Both the position numbers and the translations under genes were made by a program. A stretch of DNA of 64,000 bases from contig JAKAWR010000002.1 in NCBI GenBank assembly GCA_021816935.1, positions 129,039 to 193,038 on the forward strand. The letters are read 5' to 3'. The notes under the pieces are model-generated. The model searched no databases and was not told the origin of the DNA. It worked only from the letters and a program-made list of their open reading frames with translations. This document shows, piece by piece, positions 23,383 to 31,694 of this stretch; position 1 is the first letter of the stretch, and every line of letters begins with the position of its first letter. Source of the stretch: Actinomycetes bacterium (GTDB lineage: Bacteria; Actinomycetota; Acidimicrobiia; Acidimicrobiales; JAMCPL01).

Positions 23383-24998
23383 GGCAGGGGCACGGTCACG
23401 CGGGCGAGCGTGCCTGTGCCCGACTCCATTGTCAACGACCCCCGAAGCTGGCTTTCGACAAGGTTCTTCACGAGCGAAAGGCCCAGGCTTCGGGGAAGTT
23501 GGGCGCCCGTTGTGCCCACCAGGTCGAGTACGCCATCAACGCCCATGGCGCCTGCCACGCCAGGCAGGCCCACACCGTTGTCCCTGACCTCGATCTCCAG
23601 GAGGTCATCGCTTACCGACATGGAGAGCACTATCCGGCGCTCTCCCGGCGGCACAGCAGCCACAACGTCTCCGAACGACTCCGGAAAAGCATGCTGAACC
23701 GCGTTCTGCAGGAGTTCTGCCACCGCCAATGCCAGCGGGGTGGCTATGTCCGCTGGCAAATCACCGATCTGGCCTTTGACCTCGATCCCGATCCCGTTCG
23801 GTTCAACCGCTCCGACGCTTGCCATGGACACGATCGCCGACACGATCTGATCGAACACCACGTCCTCGCCGGGCTCGCGCGAAAGTATCTCGTGCACGAC
23901 CGCAATCGACCGCACCCTCCTCTCCGCCTCGAGAAGCTCTTGCCTGCCCGGATCACGGTCAAGACGTCTTGCCTGGAGCCTCAGGAGGGAGGAGATGGTC
24001 TGAAGGTTGTTCTTGATCCTGTGATGCACCTCTCGGATCGCCGCATCCTTGGACATGAGCAGCCTGTCCATCCTTCTCAGGTCGGTTATGTCCCGCAGAA
24101 GCACCATCGCGCCGGTCACCGCCGAGGCCTCGATGAGCGGGACCGCGTAGATAAGTAGAACGGCGTCGGGAGGGGACTCCACCTCCTCGGTAGAGGGTCT
24201 TGCGACTGATATGGCCCGTTCTATTGCATCCTGGCGGACACCGACCTCCGCCATCTTGAGGCCTTCGACCGCGCTGGAGCACCCGAGACGGTGCAGCGCG
24301 TTCATCGCATTGGGAGAGGCAAACGTTACCCTGGCCGAACCATCAGTGACCATGACACCATCTCCCACGCGAGGTGATTCCGCAACTCGCGGATCCTCCG
24401 GAAATGGGTAGGTGCCGCTGAGGACCATCGCCGTGAGCCGCTGGTAGAGATCCCGGTATGTCCGTTCCATCCCCCCCGACTTTCGCGTCTCCTCCACTGC
24501 TCCGACACGGGCCATAAGAGCAACCGGAGTCCCGTCCATCGGGCAGACCGGCACGCACTCGACCCTCGCCTTGACGGCCATCGTCAGGGACATGGCTCCA
24601 CCCTGCGAATAGGCCTCGCCGTCACCGAGTGCCCGCGTGAACATCCTGAGATCCCTCTCCTCCGAGAGCACCTCCCGCTGAGCTGCCGCGTCGAAGGCGA
24701 GCTGCCAATCCTTGACAGGTATCTCGATCCCAACCAGGTCGTGGGGAAGAAGCGTTGCGGCTGTGGTCGGTCGCATCTGCCCAGCTACCAGGAGGCTGTC
24801 CGAGTTCGTTGGGATACACAGGAGCAGATCCGAGAACGACAGGTCGGCGAGGATGCTCCATGAGCCGAGCAGGTTCCTCACATGCTCCAGCGGCGCCGCC
24901 TCGAGGAAGCTGCCGGCAAGCACCTCCAGGTCCGGCGGCCTCCGGTGCCGTACGGCTCGGCCGGTGCGGGCGGATCCCGTCAGTCCGATGTCGCTCAC
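23364..24998 (-). CDS. pdtaS: PdtaS-type sensor histidine kinase (HisKA_2/HWE-like)
   Basis: A 544-aa soluble kinase with no membrane segment. Order: N-terminal GAF-like domain (about 20-190), PAS-like domain (about 205-310, ending GAMVLLRDITDLRRMDRLLM), HisKA_2 box with phospho-acceptor near His325 (REVHHRIKNNLQTISSLLRL), then HATPase_c with AELLQNAVQHAFPESFG, VRDNGVGLPG and SLGLSLVKNLVES. The layout and the nearby whiB match mycobacterial PdtaS, which phosphorylates the ANTAR RNA-binding regulator PdtaR; no pdtaR is in the window. The C-terminus is encoded by a family B repeat. The start overlaps the PHP gene stop. Confidence 0.9.
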   Translation of the reverse strand: MSDIGLTGSARTGRAVRHRRPPDLEVLAGSFLEAAPLEHVRNLLGSWSILADLSFSDLLLCIPTNSDSLLVAGQMRPTTAATLLPHDLVGIEIPVKDWQLAFDAAAQREVLSEERDLRMFTRALGDGEAYSQGGAMSLTMAVKARVECVPVCPMDGTPVALMARVGAVEETRKSGGMERTYRDLYQRLTAMVLSGTYPFPEDPRVAESPRVGDGVMVTDGSARVTFASPNAMNALHRLGCSSAVEGLKMAEVGVRQDAIERAISVARPSTEEVESPPDAVLLIYAVPLIEASAVTGAMVLLRDITDLRRMDRLLMSKDAAIREVHHRIKNNLQTISSLLRLQARRLDRDPGRQELLEAERRVRSIAVVHEILSREPGEDVVFDQIVSAIVSMASVGAVEPNGIGIEVKGQIGDLPADIATPLALAVAELLQNAVQHAFPESFGDVVAAVPPGERRIVLSMSVSDDLLEIEVRDNGVGLPGVAGAMGVDGVLDLVGTTGAQLPRSLGLSLVKNLVESQLRGSLTMESGTGTLARVTVPLPKSLSG

Positions 24999-25867
24999 AG
25001 CGGCAGGTCCACCGGCTGCCTACCGCGAAATCCCCGCAGCCCTTCGATGCCCGCGGCAGCAAGGATGGCGCTGAGCTCTCCCGCGCGGTCCGCCACCAAG
25101 TCCACCCCGTGCGCATCCGAGGCCATCGTGAAGCTCGCGCCCATCTCCACGAGGCGGCCAAGAAGTCCCTTGCCCGGGTAGTCCTCTCCCACCGGCTTCC
25201 GGCATCCCGCTGACGACAACTCGGCGGCCATTCCCGATGCGACCATGACCTCTGCCATCGCATCCCAAAGTTCCTCAGGAGCAGGCGGGATCCTGCCTGT
25301 CACCTTGATCAGATCCGGATGGGCGACAACATCACATACCCCGGACCCGCTCATTTCTGCAAGTGCCTCGGAGTAACGGGACCACGCCGTCTCCACCGGG
25401 ATCCGTTCCCAGAAATCCATCGACGTCCTGTCGCTGAGGTCGTCGAACCTCCACGTGCCCAGCCAGTGCACGGATCCGAGCAGGACATCGAACGGGTACC
25501 CGTCGAGGAGGCACGCCACCTTGTCCATCTCGCCGGGATAGAGATCCACCTCCAGACCCAGCACGACCGGTAGCCCGTCCGCCTTCGCTGCCACCACACA
25601 CTCCACGTACTCGTCGAGCTCACCGAGAGCATGGAAATCGAAGTAGTCCTGCATCGAAACCGCCAGCGCCGCCTCCGGCTCGGCCGCTATTGCCGGCGCT
25701 ATCAACGGCCGAGCGCACGAGAACCGGAAAAGGTGCTCGGTAAGGGCTATTTCCTCCACGCCCGAAGCGAGGGCCTTATCGCAGTACGATGCGATCGTAT
25801 CTATGGTGGCGATCTTGCCGCTCTGGCGCTCGCTATGCGGCCAGAGGTGCGTGTGGTAGTCGATCAC
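24995..25867 (-). CDS. hisJ: PHP-domain phosphatase, HisJ-like histidinol-phosphatase
   Basis: A 290-aa metal-dependent phosphoesterase. It has the PHP motifs: DYHTHLWPHS (metal-binding HxH) at the start, EIALTEHLF, GLEVDLYPGE, GSVHWLG, VVAHPDLIK and SDAHGVDLVADR near the end. In the HisJ family these bind three metals and remove phosphate from L-histidinol phosphate. No other his genes are near, so another phosphoester substrate remains possible. It lies between the bagB-like gene and pdtaS and overlaps pdtaS by four bases. Confidence 0.82.
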   Translation of the reverse strand: MIDYHTHLWPHSERQSGKIATIDTIASYCDKALASGVEEIALTEHLFRFSCARPLIAPAIAAEPEAALAVSMQDYFDFHALGELDEYVECVVAAKADGLPVVLGLEVDLYPGEMDKVACLLDGYPFDVLLGSVHWLGTWRFDDLSDRTSMDFWERIPVETAWSRYSEALAEMSGSGVCDVVAHPDLIKVTGRIPPAPEELWDAMAEVMVASGMAAELSSAGCRKPVGEDYPGKGLLGRLVEMGASFTMASDAHGVDLVADRAGELSAILAAAGIEGLRGFRGRQPVDLPL

Positions 25868-25883
25868 CGTTATACCGGCGCCC

Positions 25884-27128
25884 TCAGGTTTCTATGGCCT
25901 CTGCAAGGGTGAACAGTCCGCGCAGATCCGTCACCTCGGTGTCCATATAGGGCACGGCCATCACCGGCAGCGACCGGTCCTCGAGGCGCTTCCTGAGACG
26001 GGCCTCCCGCTCCGCTGAGGCGTGGAAATCGTTGAAGCCCCTCGCCATTTCCGCCAGCACTCGCGCCAATGTCTCGGCATCGACGCCCGTCACGGACCCG
26101 GCGATCTCCGCTGCGATCTCCGCGGTCTCCGATTCGAGCTGGCCGGCAAGGGCAAGCGCTTTCGGATCGCGAAGGTACGCCGGTAAGACCTTGTTGAGGA
26201 GCACGGCGCTGAGCCCCAGCCCCCTGGATCCCAATTCGTCCAGGAACGTACGGGCCTCGCGGAGAGGTACCTCCTCCAGGGTAGATATTACGATGAACGA
26301 GGTTTCACGGCCCTCTATCAACCTTTCCACCGCCTGTGCCCGGCGTACGAAGCCGTCGTACATGGTCTGGAAAGACGCAAAGAAGTCCGAGATGTCGGTA
26401 AGGAACTGCGATCCGAGAATCCGGTCGGCAATCTGGTAGAAGGGCCGGGACGCGACGTTGATCCACTTTGCCCGGTAGGGCACCAGCAGCCATTTCAGGA
26501 GCCTCGAGGAGAAGAAATCTGCCATTCGTTTCGGGGCGTCCAGGAAGTCCAGGGCATTTCTCGACGGTGGGGTGTCGACGATTACGAGGTCGTAGTCCCC
26601 ATCTGTGTATATTTGGTATAGGCGCTCCATCGCTATGTAGTCCTGGCTCTGGACGAAACGCGCCGAGATCGACTGGTAAAGGGGGTTGGACAGTATGTGA
26701 TCCCTCGTGGCGGCATCGGGGGCATGGCGGCGAACCAGATCGTCCCACGACTCCTTCATGTCCAGCATCGCCGCCCAGAGCTCGCCTTTCGGCTTCACCC
26801 CCGCCTCCTCGAAGGCCGCCATGGGGACCTGGCGCTGCGTATTGCCGATAGAACCGATACCCAGTGCATCGGCAAGCCTTCTCGCGGGATCCACGGTGAC
26901 GACAAGGACCTTGCCGCCATCCCGTATGGCGGCGAAGACGCCAAGCGCGGCCGCCATCGTGGTTTTCCCGACGCCGCCGGGACCGCAGGCGACAATTATC
27001 CTCTTGCCGCTTACGAGTTTCGCCGCGCCGGCGCTCGCCCCTCCGGCGCTCGCCCCTCCGGCGCTCGCCCCTCCGGCGCCCTGCCTCGTCTTACGTGCCC
27101 CCGCGGGAGCGTCGCCGCGCGGGCTCAC
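25884..27128 (-). CDS. ArsA/Get3-like ATPase, BagB-type subunit
   Basis: A 414-aa P-loop ATPase of the SIMIBI class with deviant Walker A ACGPGGVGKTTMAAALG near residue 48, switch I-type DPARRLADALGIGSIG, and Walker B YDLVIVDTPPSRNALDFLDA. The first 40 residues are low-complexity, with GGASA repeats encoded by three 15-bp units. It follows the partner ATPase gene with overlapping stop/start (GTGA). Paired ArsA-like ATPases of this kind are conserved in Actinomycetota (Rv3679/Rv3680, BagA/BagB) and form a heterodimer. Arsenite export is unlikely, since no ars genes are near. Confidence 0.85.
   Translation of the reverse strand: MSPRGDAPAGARKTRQGAGGASAGGASAGGASAGAAKLVSGKRIIVACGPGGVGKTTMAAALGVFAAIRDGGKVLVVTVDPARRLADALGIGSIGNTQRQVPMAAFEEAGVKPKGELWAAMLDMKESWDDLVRRHAPDAATRDHILSNPLYQSISARFVQSQDYIAMERLYQIYTDGDYDLVIVDTPPSRNALDFLDAPKRMADFFSSRLLKWLLVPYRAKWINVASRPFYQIADRILGSQFLTDISDFFASFQTMYDGFVRRAQAVERLIEGRETSFIVISTLEEVPLREARTFLDELGSRGLGLSAVLLNKVLPAYLRDPKALALAGQLESETAEIAAEIAGSVTGVDAETLARVLAEMARGFNDFHASAEREARLRKRLEDRSLPVMAVPYMDTEVTDLRGLFTLAEAIET
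27030..27074. repeat. Three tandem 15-bp units in the bagB-like gene
   Basis: GGCGCTCGCCCCTCC occurs three times and encodes GGASA repeats in the N-terminal tail before the P-loop. It is in frame and may vary in copy number without harming the enzyme. Confidence 0.9.
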
Positions 27129-28111
27129 AGGCCCAGCTCCTCGCTCAACGAAGCCGCCACCTGGTCCACGAGATCGGGCGCGCTCCCAGGATCGAAACAG
27201 TAGGGAACGTTGAGAACCGGAACGTCACCGGGTAAAGCATCGCGCAGCCTCTCCATGTGGAGCGTAGACGACCGGCGGAGATTGACGGCCATCCTCGCTC
27301 CGTCAAGCAGGGCCGACGAACCGGCACCAGCGGCGTCGGTGAAGGCTTTCACCCCTTTGTCCGAGCAGAGGATATCGAACTGCTCCTCCTCCGACCGGGC
27401 GAACAACTCCGGAAGAACCCTGTTCACAACGACAGAGGTCAGGTTGACGCTGGTCTCGTTCTCGACCCGCTCCACCAGCTCTATCGTCTCGGTGACCGGC
27501 ATCTCCTCGGGGGTGGCCACAATAACCAATCCGGTCACCTGCGGGTCCGAGAGCATACCGACCATCCACTTCGTCTGGGACTCGATCAGCCCGACCTTCA
27601 CCAGCTCCGCAAGAACCTGAGGGGCCGCAAGGTGGGCCACCACGTGCCCCGTGGCCGTGGCGTCCACGACCACCAGGTCATAGGTACGCTCCCTGACCTC
27701 ATAACAGAGCTTGCCAACGATGAGTATCTCTTTCACCCCCGGTGCCGCGGTGGCAACGAAGTCGAAGGCCTTGGCAAGAGGACCGATCCGCCCCACCACC
27801 GGGATATGCATATAGATACGCAGGTATTCGCGGAGAGCGGCTTCGGTATCCATCGACATGGCAAAGAGCCCACTTGCCATCTCCCTCTCCTTGTACGACA
27901 CTGCCGAAGAACCCAGAACCCCCGACAGCTCTCCCTTGCCGTCGACCTCGCACAGCAGCGTGCGCAACCCCTTGCGCGCCGCGAGCACGGCAACGGCTGC
28001 TGCCACCGTGGTCTTCCCAACGCCACCCTTGCCGGTAACGAACAGGAGCCGCTTGTTCAGCACAGCTTCAGTGCCTCCAGCTTCCACGCGCCAAGACGTT
28101 GCGCCGCTCAA
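27125..28111 (-). CDS. ArsA/Get3-like ATPase, BagA-type subunit
   Basis: A 328-aa P-loop ATPase with the ArsA-type loop FVTGKGGVGKTTVAAAVAVL near residue 24, CEVDGKGELSGVLG, and Walker B YDLVVVDATATGHVVAHLAA. The C-terminal half has VVNRVLPELFARSEEEQ and ends in a BagA-like VLNVPYCFDPGSAPD. It lies between the DUF3107 gene (4-base overlap) and the bagB-like gene (overlapping stop/start), so the three are one operon. The two ATPases probably work as a heterodimer. The client is unknown. Confidence 0.85.
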   Translation of the reverse strand: MSGATSWRVEAGGTEAVLNKRLLFVTGKGGVGKTTVAAAVAVLAARKGLRTLLCEVDGKGELSGVLGSSAVSYKEREMASGLFAMSMDTEAALREYLRIYMHIPVVGRIGPLAKAFDFVATAAPGVKEILIVGKLCYEVRERTYDLVVVDATATGHVVAHLAAPQVLAELVKVGLIESQTKWMVGMLSDPQVTGLVIVATPEEMPVTETIELVERVENETSVNLTSVVVNRVLPELFARSEEEQFDILCSDKGVKAFTDAAGAGSSALLDGARMAVNLRRSSTLHMERLRDALPGDVPVLNVPYCFDPGSAPDLVDQVAASLSEELGL

Positions 28112-28344
28112 GAGGGGCCAAAGCCAACCCGCCTGTCATGCGCCGCCTTCTGTATCTGGACGTACGCCACCTTGCTCACGGGAACGAGAAGCTGCATGCC
28201 CTTGCGATCGGCAATCGCCAAGGTGCCGCCGTCCTTGCCTATTGCCTCCTTGACCGATTCGACGAGCGCGTCAGCCGCCTCGCCATCGTCCAACTCCAAC
28301 TCGAGCTCCCGCTCGCTTCCAGCTATCCCTATCCGAACATCCAT
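28108..28344 (-). CDS. DUF3107 family protein
   Basis: 78 aa from the ATG at 28344 (MDVRIGIAGSERELELELDD), preceded by GGAGAG. The small alpha/beta domain ends LLVPVSKVAYVQIQKAAHDR, characteristic of the actinobacterial DUF3107 family, which has no known function. It is the first gene of the operon leading into the paired ArsA-like ATPases and may act with them. That is inferred from the 4-base overlap only. Confidence 0.85.
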   Translation of the reverse strand: MDVRIGIAGSERELELELDDGEAADALVESVKEAIGKDGGTLAIADRKGMQLLVPVSKVAYVQIQKAAHDRRVGFGPS

Positions 28345-28530
28345 GGATTCTCTCCGATCTGCTCCAAGCCGATCCCAGCTCGACCAAGTGCCGCCGCAGC
28401 CAACTATTACATTGTGGCCTCGCCAGGGGCAGCGGCACAACATTTCAGGCTCCCGGGCGTGGTCGAGCGAAGCTTCCTCGCCCATTCGATCAACGGCAAG
28501 TGCACCGTCGCTCAAGTAATGCGATGCTAT

Positions 28531-28560
28531 CCGGCCGGCCAGGGACGCCCGTCCGGCCGG
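28531..28560. terminator. GC-rich hairpin after the uppS-side genes
   Basis: CCGGCCGG at 28531-28538 pairs with CCGGCCGG at 28553-28560 across a 14-nt loop. It lies 15 nt after the stop of the minus-strand membrane protein gene. No T-tract. Confidence 0.4.
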
Positions 28561-28575
28561 CGAGAGCGCTCCTAA

Positions 28576-28902
28576 TTAATTGCGCGACGATGCACTACGA
28601 CCGTGAAGTCTCACCCCGACCAGGATGGCAGCCACCAGGACGCCACCTGTCGCACCGAACGCAACGGCACCGTGCGCGCCCGCGACCGCCAGCAGGACTA
28701 CCACCGCAACGAAAACGGCAATGGTCAGCCAGGCAAGTATCCCGAGGACCAGGCTACTCCCTCTCGCTTTCCTCTTACCCTCCTTCCCAGGGCCGGACGC
28801 CGGGGTTCCTGCTCGCAGGCTCCCCGTCACGCCGAGGTGCCAGCGCCGGCAACCCCTCCCACCCGGCGCCCTCCGATCGGCCAACCCCTCACTGGCGCAC
28901 AT
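28576..28902 (-). CDS. Small membrane protein downstream of uppS
   Basis: About 108 aa if started at the ATG at 28902, which overlaps the end of uppS. The N-terminal half is basic and disordered (RRAPGGRGCRRWHLGVTGSL; GPGKEGKRKARG). Two adjoining membrane helices follow (LVLGILAWLTIAVFVAVVVL, then AVAFGATGGVLVAAILVGVR), and a short basic end. The hydrophobic half is convincing; the start is not fixed, and a later codon is possible. No family was recognised. Confidence 0.55.
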   Translation of the reverse strand: MCASEGLADRRAPGGRGCRRWHLGVTGSLRAGTPASGPGKEGKRKARGSSLVLGILAWLTIAVFVAVVVLLAVAGAHGAVAFGATGGVLVAAILVGVRLHGRSASSRN

Positions 28903-29629
28903 CACCGAAGCGCCGCTCCCTGTGCTGGTACTCGGCAATGGCCTCATACAGGTGCTCCCGGCGGAAGTCGGGCCACAACACCGGGCTGAAAACCAGCTCG
29001 GAATACGAGCTCTGCCAGAGTAGGAAGTTCGACATCCGGAACTCTCCGGAAGTCCTTATCACCAGGTCCGGGTCCGGATGATCCGGATGGTAAAGGTGCT
29101 TTCTCACCATCTTCTCGTCCACCTTTTCCGCCGGGATCCCTTCGGCAACGATGGTGCGCACTGCATCCACGATCTCCGCCCGGCCACCGTAATTGAAGGC
29201 CATCGTGAGGACCAGACGCTTGTTGTGTCGCGTCAGTTCGGCCGACTCGTCCATGCGCTCGATGATCCGCCGGGGCACCCTCCAGTCCCGGCGCCCTGCG
29301 AAAACGATTTTCACACCCTTGTCGTGAAGCTCGTCCCGCCTCCGCTCGAGCAACGACTCATTGAAATGCATGAGGTAGCGAACCTCACCGACCGGTCTTT
29401 TCCAATTCTCGGTCGAGAACGCGAAGAGCGTCAGCCAGCGGACTCCCACTTCCAAGGCACCGTCGACGGCATCCACGATCGCCTCCTCGCCCGCTGCATG
29501 GCCCTCGGTGCGGGGGAGCCCCCGGCTCCGGGCCCACCTGCCGTTCCCGTCCATCACGCAGGCAACGTGCGCTGGAATCCGGTCCGGGCGCAGGTCGCTC
29601 GCCTGCGCAACGCTTCCCACGCGTTTCAT
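28889..29629 (-). CDS. uppS: Isoprenyl (undecaprenyl/decaprenyl) diphosphate synthase
   Basis: A 246-aa cis-prenyltransferase making the C50-C55 lipid carrier for cell-wall and glycan assembly. Signature regions: HVACVMDGNGRWARSRGLPR (catalytic Asp), GHAAGEEAIVDAV, LTLFAFSTENWKRP, MAFNYGGRAEIVDA, and PDPDLVIRTSGEFRMSNFLL with WQSSYSELVF near the end. The length is typical. The ATG overlaps the corC stop. The product supports the peptidoglycan enzyme at the right end of the window and any glycan pathway nearby. Confidence 0.96.
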   Translation of the reverse strand: MKRVGSVAQASDLRPDRIPAHVACVMDGNGRWARSRGLPRTEGHAAGEEAIVDAVDGALEVGVRWLTLFAFSTENWKRPVGEVRYLMHFNESLLERRRDELHDKGVKIVFAGRRDWRVPRRIIERMDESAELTRHNKRLVLTMAFNYGGRAEIVDAVRTIVAEGIPAEKVDEKMVRKHLYHPDHPDPDLVIRTSGEFRMSNFLLWQSSYSELVFSPVLWPDFRREHLYEAIAEYQHRERRFGDVRQ

Positions 29630-30912
29630 TCCGATCCGGCTCCCGGACTGGCCTCGCCGTGTACGACGAGCAGCCTGTCAATCCTCCTGCCCCTCACCCT
29701 TTCCACCACGAAACGGCATCCCCCCGACTCGGCCTGCTCTCCGGGTTTCGGCACATGACCGATCAGGTTGAAAACGAGCCCGCCGACGGAATCCCAAGTA
29801 CCGGTAGGAAGTTCAACACCCAGCACCTCCGACAGCTCGTCGACAGGGGTCCGGGCCGGGACGAGCAGCGTACCGCCGGTGAGGTCCACGATATGCGGCT
29901 CTTCGGCGTCATACTCGTCGGCGATCTCCCCAACCAGCTCCTCGAGCAGGTCTTCGAGTGAGACGAGGCCTGCCGTGCTGCCGTACTCGTCCACCACGAC
30001 CGCTTGATGAAACGTGTCGCGCTGCATCTCCCTCATCAGAATGGCTGCTCTCTTGGTCTCCGGCACGAACCGGGCACTCCGCACATGGCCCTCGACCGTA
30101 TCGTGACCCTGGCCGGCCCGCTCCAGCCTGATGAGATCCTTGACGTAGGCCGTGCCGGCAATCCCGTCCAGGTTCCCGGTGTAAACGGGGACTCTGGAGT
30201 AACCGGCCTGAAGTGCCACATCAAGCACGCCTGACACCGTCGCTCTGCCATCCACCGCCAGCATGTCAGGACGCGGGATCATCACCTCCCGGACCACCGT
30301 GTCGCCGAGCTCTATGACTGATCGGATCAGGGCACTTTCCTCCCTCTCTATCACCTCTTCCTCCGCCGCGACGTCCGCAATGGTAAGCAGTTCGAACTCG
30401 CTGACCTCCTTCCTCCGCCCCTTCACTCCCCTGCTCAGCGCGGCAGCGATGCCGGCGAGGCCCCTGGATGCCAGCCTGAGGGGAGCGAACCCACCAAGCG
30501 CGCCGATAAGCGGCGCAACACGGAGTCCGACCTTCTCCGGATCACGCAGGGCCAGGGTCTTGGGCAGCGCCTCGGCCACAACGAAAAGGACGATCACCTC
30601 GGCTGCGGTCGCCGCGACGACTCCCCATGAACCGAACCAGCGGTCGGCAAGAATGCCTATGATCGTCGCGGCGGTGAGCTGGCTCACGAGAACCAGCAGC
30701 AGGATTACATTGAGAAGCTCGTCGAGGTGCTCGACAACCCTGCGTAGGTGCCGGGCGCCTCGCCTGCCCTCATCCTCCAGTGCCATGGCCTTTACCCGGT
30801 TCACCCGAACGAGGCTCGTCTCGGAAAGAGCCAGAAGGATCATTGCGACCACGAGGACGGCGACAACGCCGATCAGGAGGCCGTCGACCGGAGTGAAGAT
30901 CAGTGCTGCCAC
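29626..30912 (-). CDS. corC: CorC/HlyC family membrane CBS-domain transporter
   Basis: A 428-aa protein taken from the GTG at 30912, which overlaps the ybeY stop; the long upstream extension in this frame lies inside ybeY. It has an N-terminal DUF21 membrane domain (VDGLLIGVVAVLVVAMILLA; NRVKAMALEDEGRRGARHLR; LNVILLLVLVSQLTAATIIG), a CBS pair in the middle (VREVMIPRPDMLAVDG; YSRVPVYTGNLDGIAGTAYV; HQAVVVDEYGSTAGLVSLED) and a C-terminal CorC_HlyC domain (VGGLVFNLIGHVPKPGEQ). The family is linked to Mg2+ or Co2+ efflux. It stands in the conserved phoH-ybeY-corC-uppS order. Confidence 0.92.
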   Translation of the reverse strand: MAALIFTPVDGLLIGVVAVLVVAMILLALSETSLVRVNRVKAMALEDEGRRGARHLRRVVEHLDELLNVILLLVLVSQLTAATIIGILADRWFGSWGVVAATAAEVIVLFVVAEALPKTLALRDPEKVGLRVAPLIGALGGFAPLRLASRGLAGIAAALSRGVKGRRKEVSEFELLTIADVAAEEEVIEREESALIRSVIELGDTVVREVMIPRPDMLAVDGRATVSGVLDVALQAGYSRVPVYTGNLDGIAGTAYVKDLIRLERAGQGHDTVEGHVRSARFVPETKRAAILMREMQRDTFHQAVVVDEYGSTAGLVSLEDLLEELVGEIADEYDAEEPHIVDLTGGTLLVPARTPVDELSEVLGVELPTGTWDSVGGLVFNLIGHVPKPGEQAESGGCRFVVERVRGRRIDRLLVVHGEASPGAGSE

Positions 30913-31490
30913 GTCCTCAACAGCTCCTCCTCCCTCGCCTCCATCCGCTGCGCCTCGTCCTCCTCCTCGTGATCCATGCCGAGGAGGTGCAGGATGCCGT
31001 GGACAATCAATTTCGCTACCTCGTCGCGGGGAGAGGTGCCTGTTGCGGCACTCTGGCGCCTTGCCACGGCCGCACAGACCACGACGTCTCCCACCATCCA
31101 TGGGACTCCGTTGCCGATTACCGGCAACCCCCGGGCCGCTCCCGGGCGCCGCCCGGTGACCTCTGATACCCCATAGGCCTCCTCCAACGATTCCCCGGCA
31201 CCATGGGGCGCCTGGCGGCACGCGACGGCGTCGCCAGGCACTAGACCGAGGTGCGGGTGGCCGTCGATCGGGAAAGAGAGAACGTCGGTGGGTCCGCTGC
31301 GCCCCATGTGACTCCGGTTCATCTCCGCCATCCTCTCCTCGCCTACGAACCAGACAAGAAGCTCCAGGGGACCCGCGGCTGCGTCGATGACGCCCTCATG
31401 CGCCAGAACGTGCATGGCGAGTGAGCGCACCTCAGGTGTCGCCATCCCGGGATCGCCCGCTCCCTCCTCCACCGCGACATCTACTTCCAC
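30900..31490 (-). CDS. ybeY: Endoribonuclease YbeY
   Basis: About 196 aa from the GTG at 31490, just after a family B repeat; upstream codons lie in the repeat. YbeY is a single-strand endoribonuclease for 16S rRNA maturation. The zinc motif HGILHLLGMDHEEEDEAQRM (HGxLHLxGxDH) is intact, and GPTDVLSFPID marks the N-terminal half. An unusual insert of about 45 residues (PHGAGESLEEAYGVSEVTGR, then ARGLPVIGNGVPWM) separates the SFP segment from GDVVVC, which is normally a short loop. It overlaps corC. Confidence 0.9.
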   Translation of the reverse strand: MEVDVAVEEGAGDPGMATPEVRSLAMHVLAHEGVIDAAAGPLELLVWFVGEERMAEMNRSHMGRSGPTDVLSFPIDGHPHLGLVPGDAVACRQAPHGAGESLEEAYGVSEVTGRRPGAARGLPVIGNGVPWMVGDVVVCAAVARRQSAATGTSPRDEVAKLIVHGILHLLGMDHEEEDEAQRMEAREEELLRTWQH

Positions 31491-31516
31491 GACCGGAGCA
31501 CTCCCTTCTGCTCCGG

Positions 31517-31674
31517 TAGGAGCCTCGGCGGATAGGGAGGTTGGACGAGACGGTCCGCTGCACCGTCGAGAGGAAGGGTGGCGGCGCAGCCACGACAAGT
31601 ATCAGTCCGGTGAACGAGGCAGTCCGGTGGACGTTTGCGTGACAAGCCCGGCATCCCTACCCGCTGAGGCTCTA
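31517..31674. repeat. Family B repeat, long copy between ybeY and phoH
   Basis: Left end TAGGAGCCTCGGCGGATAGG, right end TCCCTACCCGCTGAGGCTCTA. The interior has GAGACGGTCCGCTG, GAGAGGAAGG and GGCAGTCCGGTGGACG as in the other long copy. The element splits the phoH-ybeY pair by about 200 nt, where these genes are usually adjacent. Confidence 0.75.
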
Positions 31675-31694
31675 AACCCATCGAGCCGCCCCGG

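Noticed and set aside
25884-28111. Arsenite efflux ATPase ArsA
   Set aside because: No ArsB, ArsR or ArsD nearby, and the operon with DUF3107 fits the actinobacterial Bag pair better.
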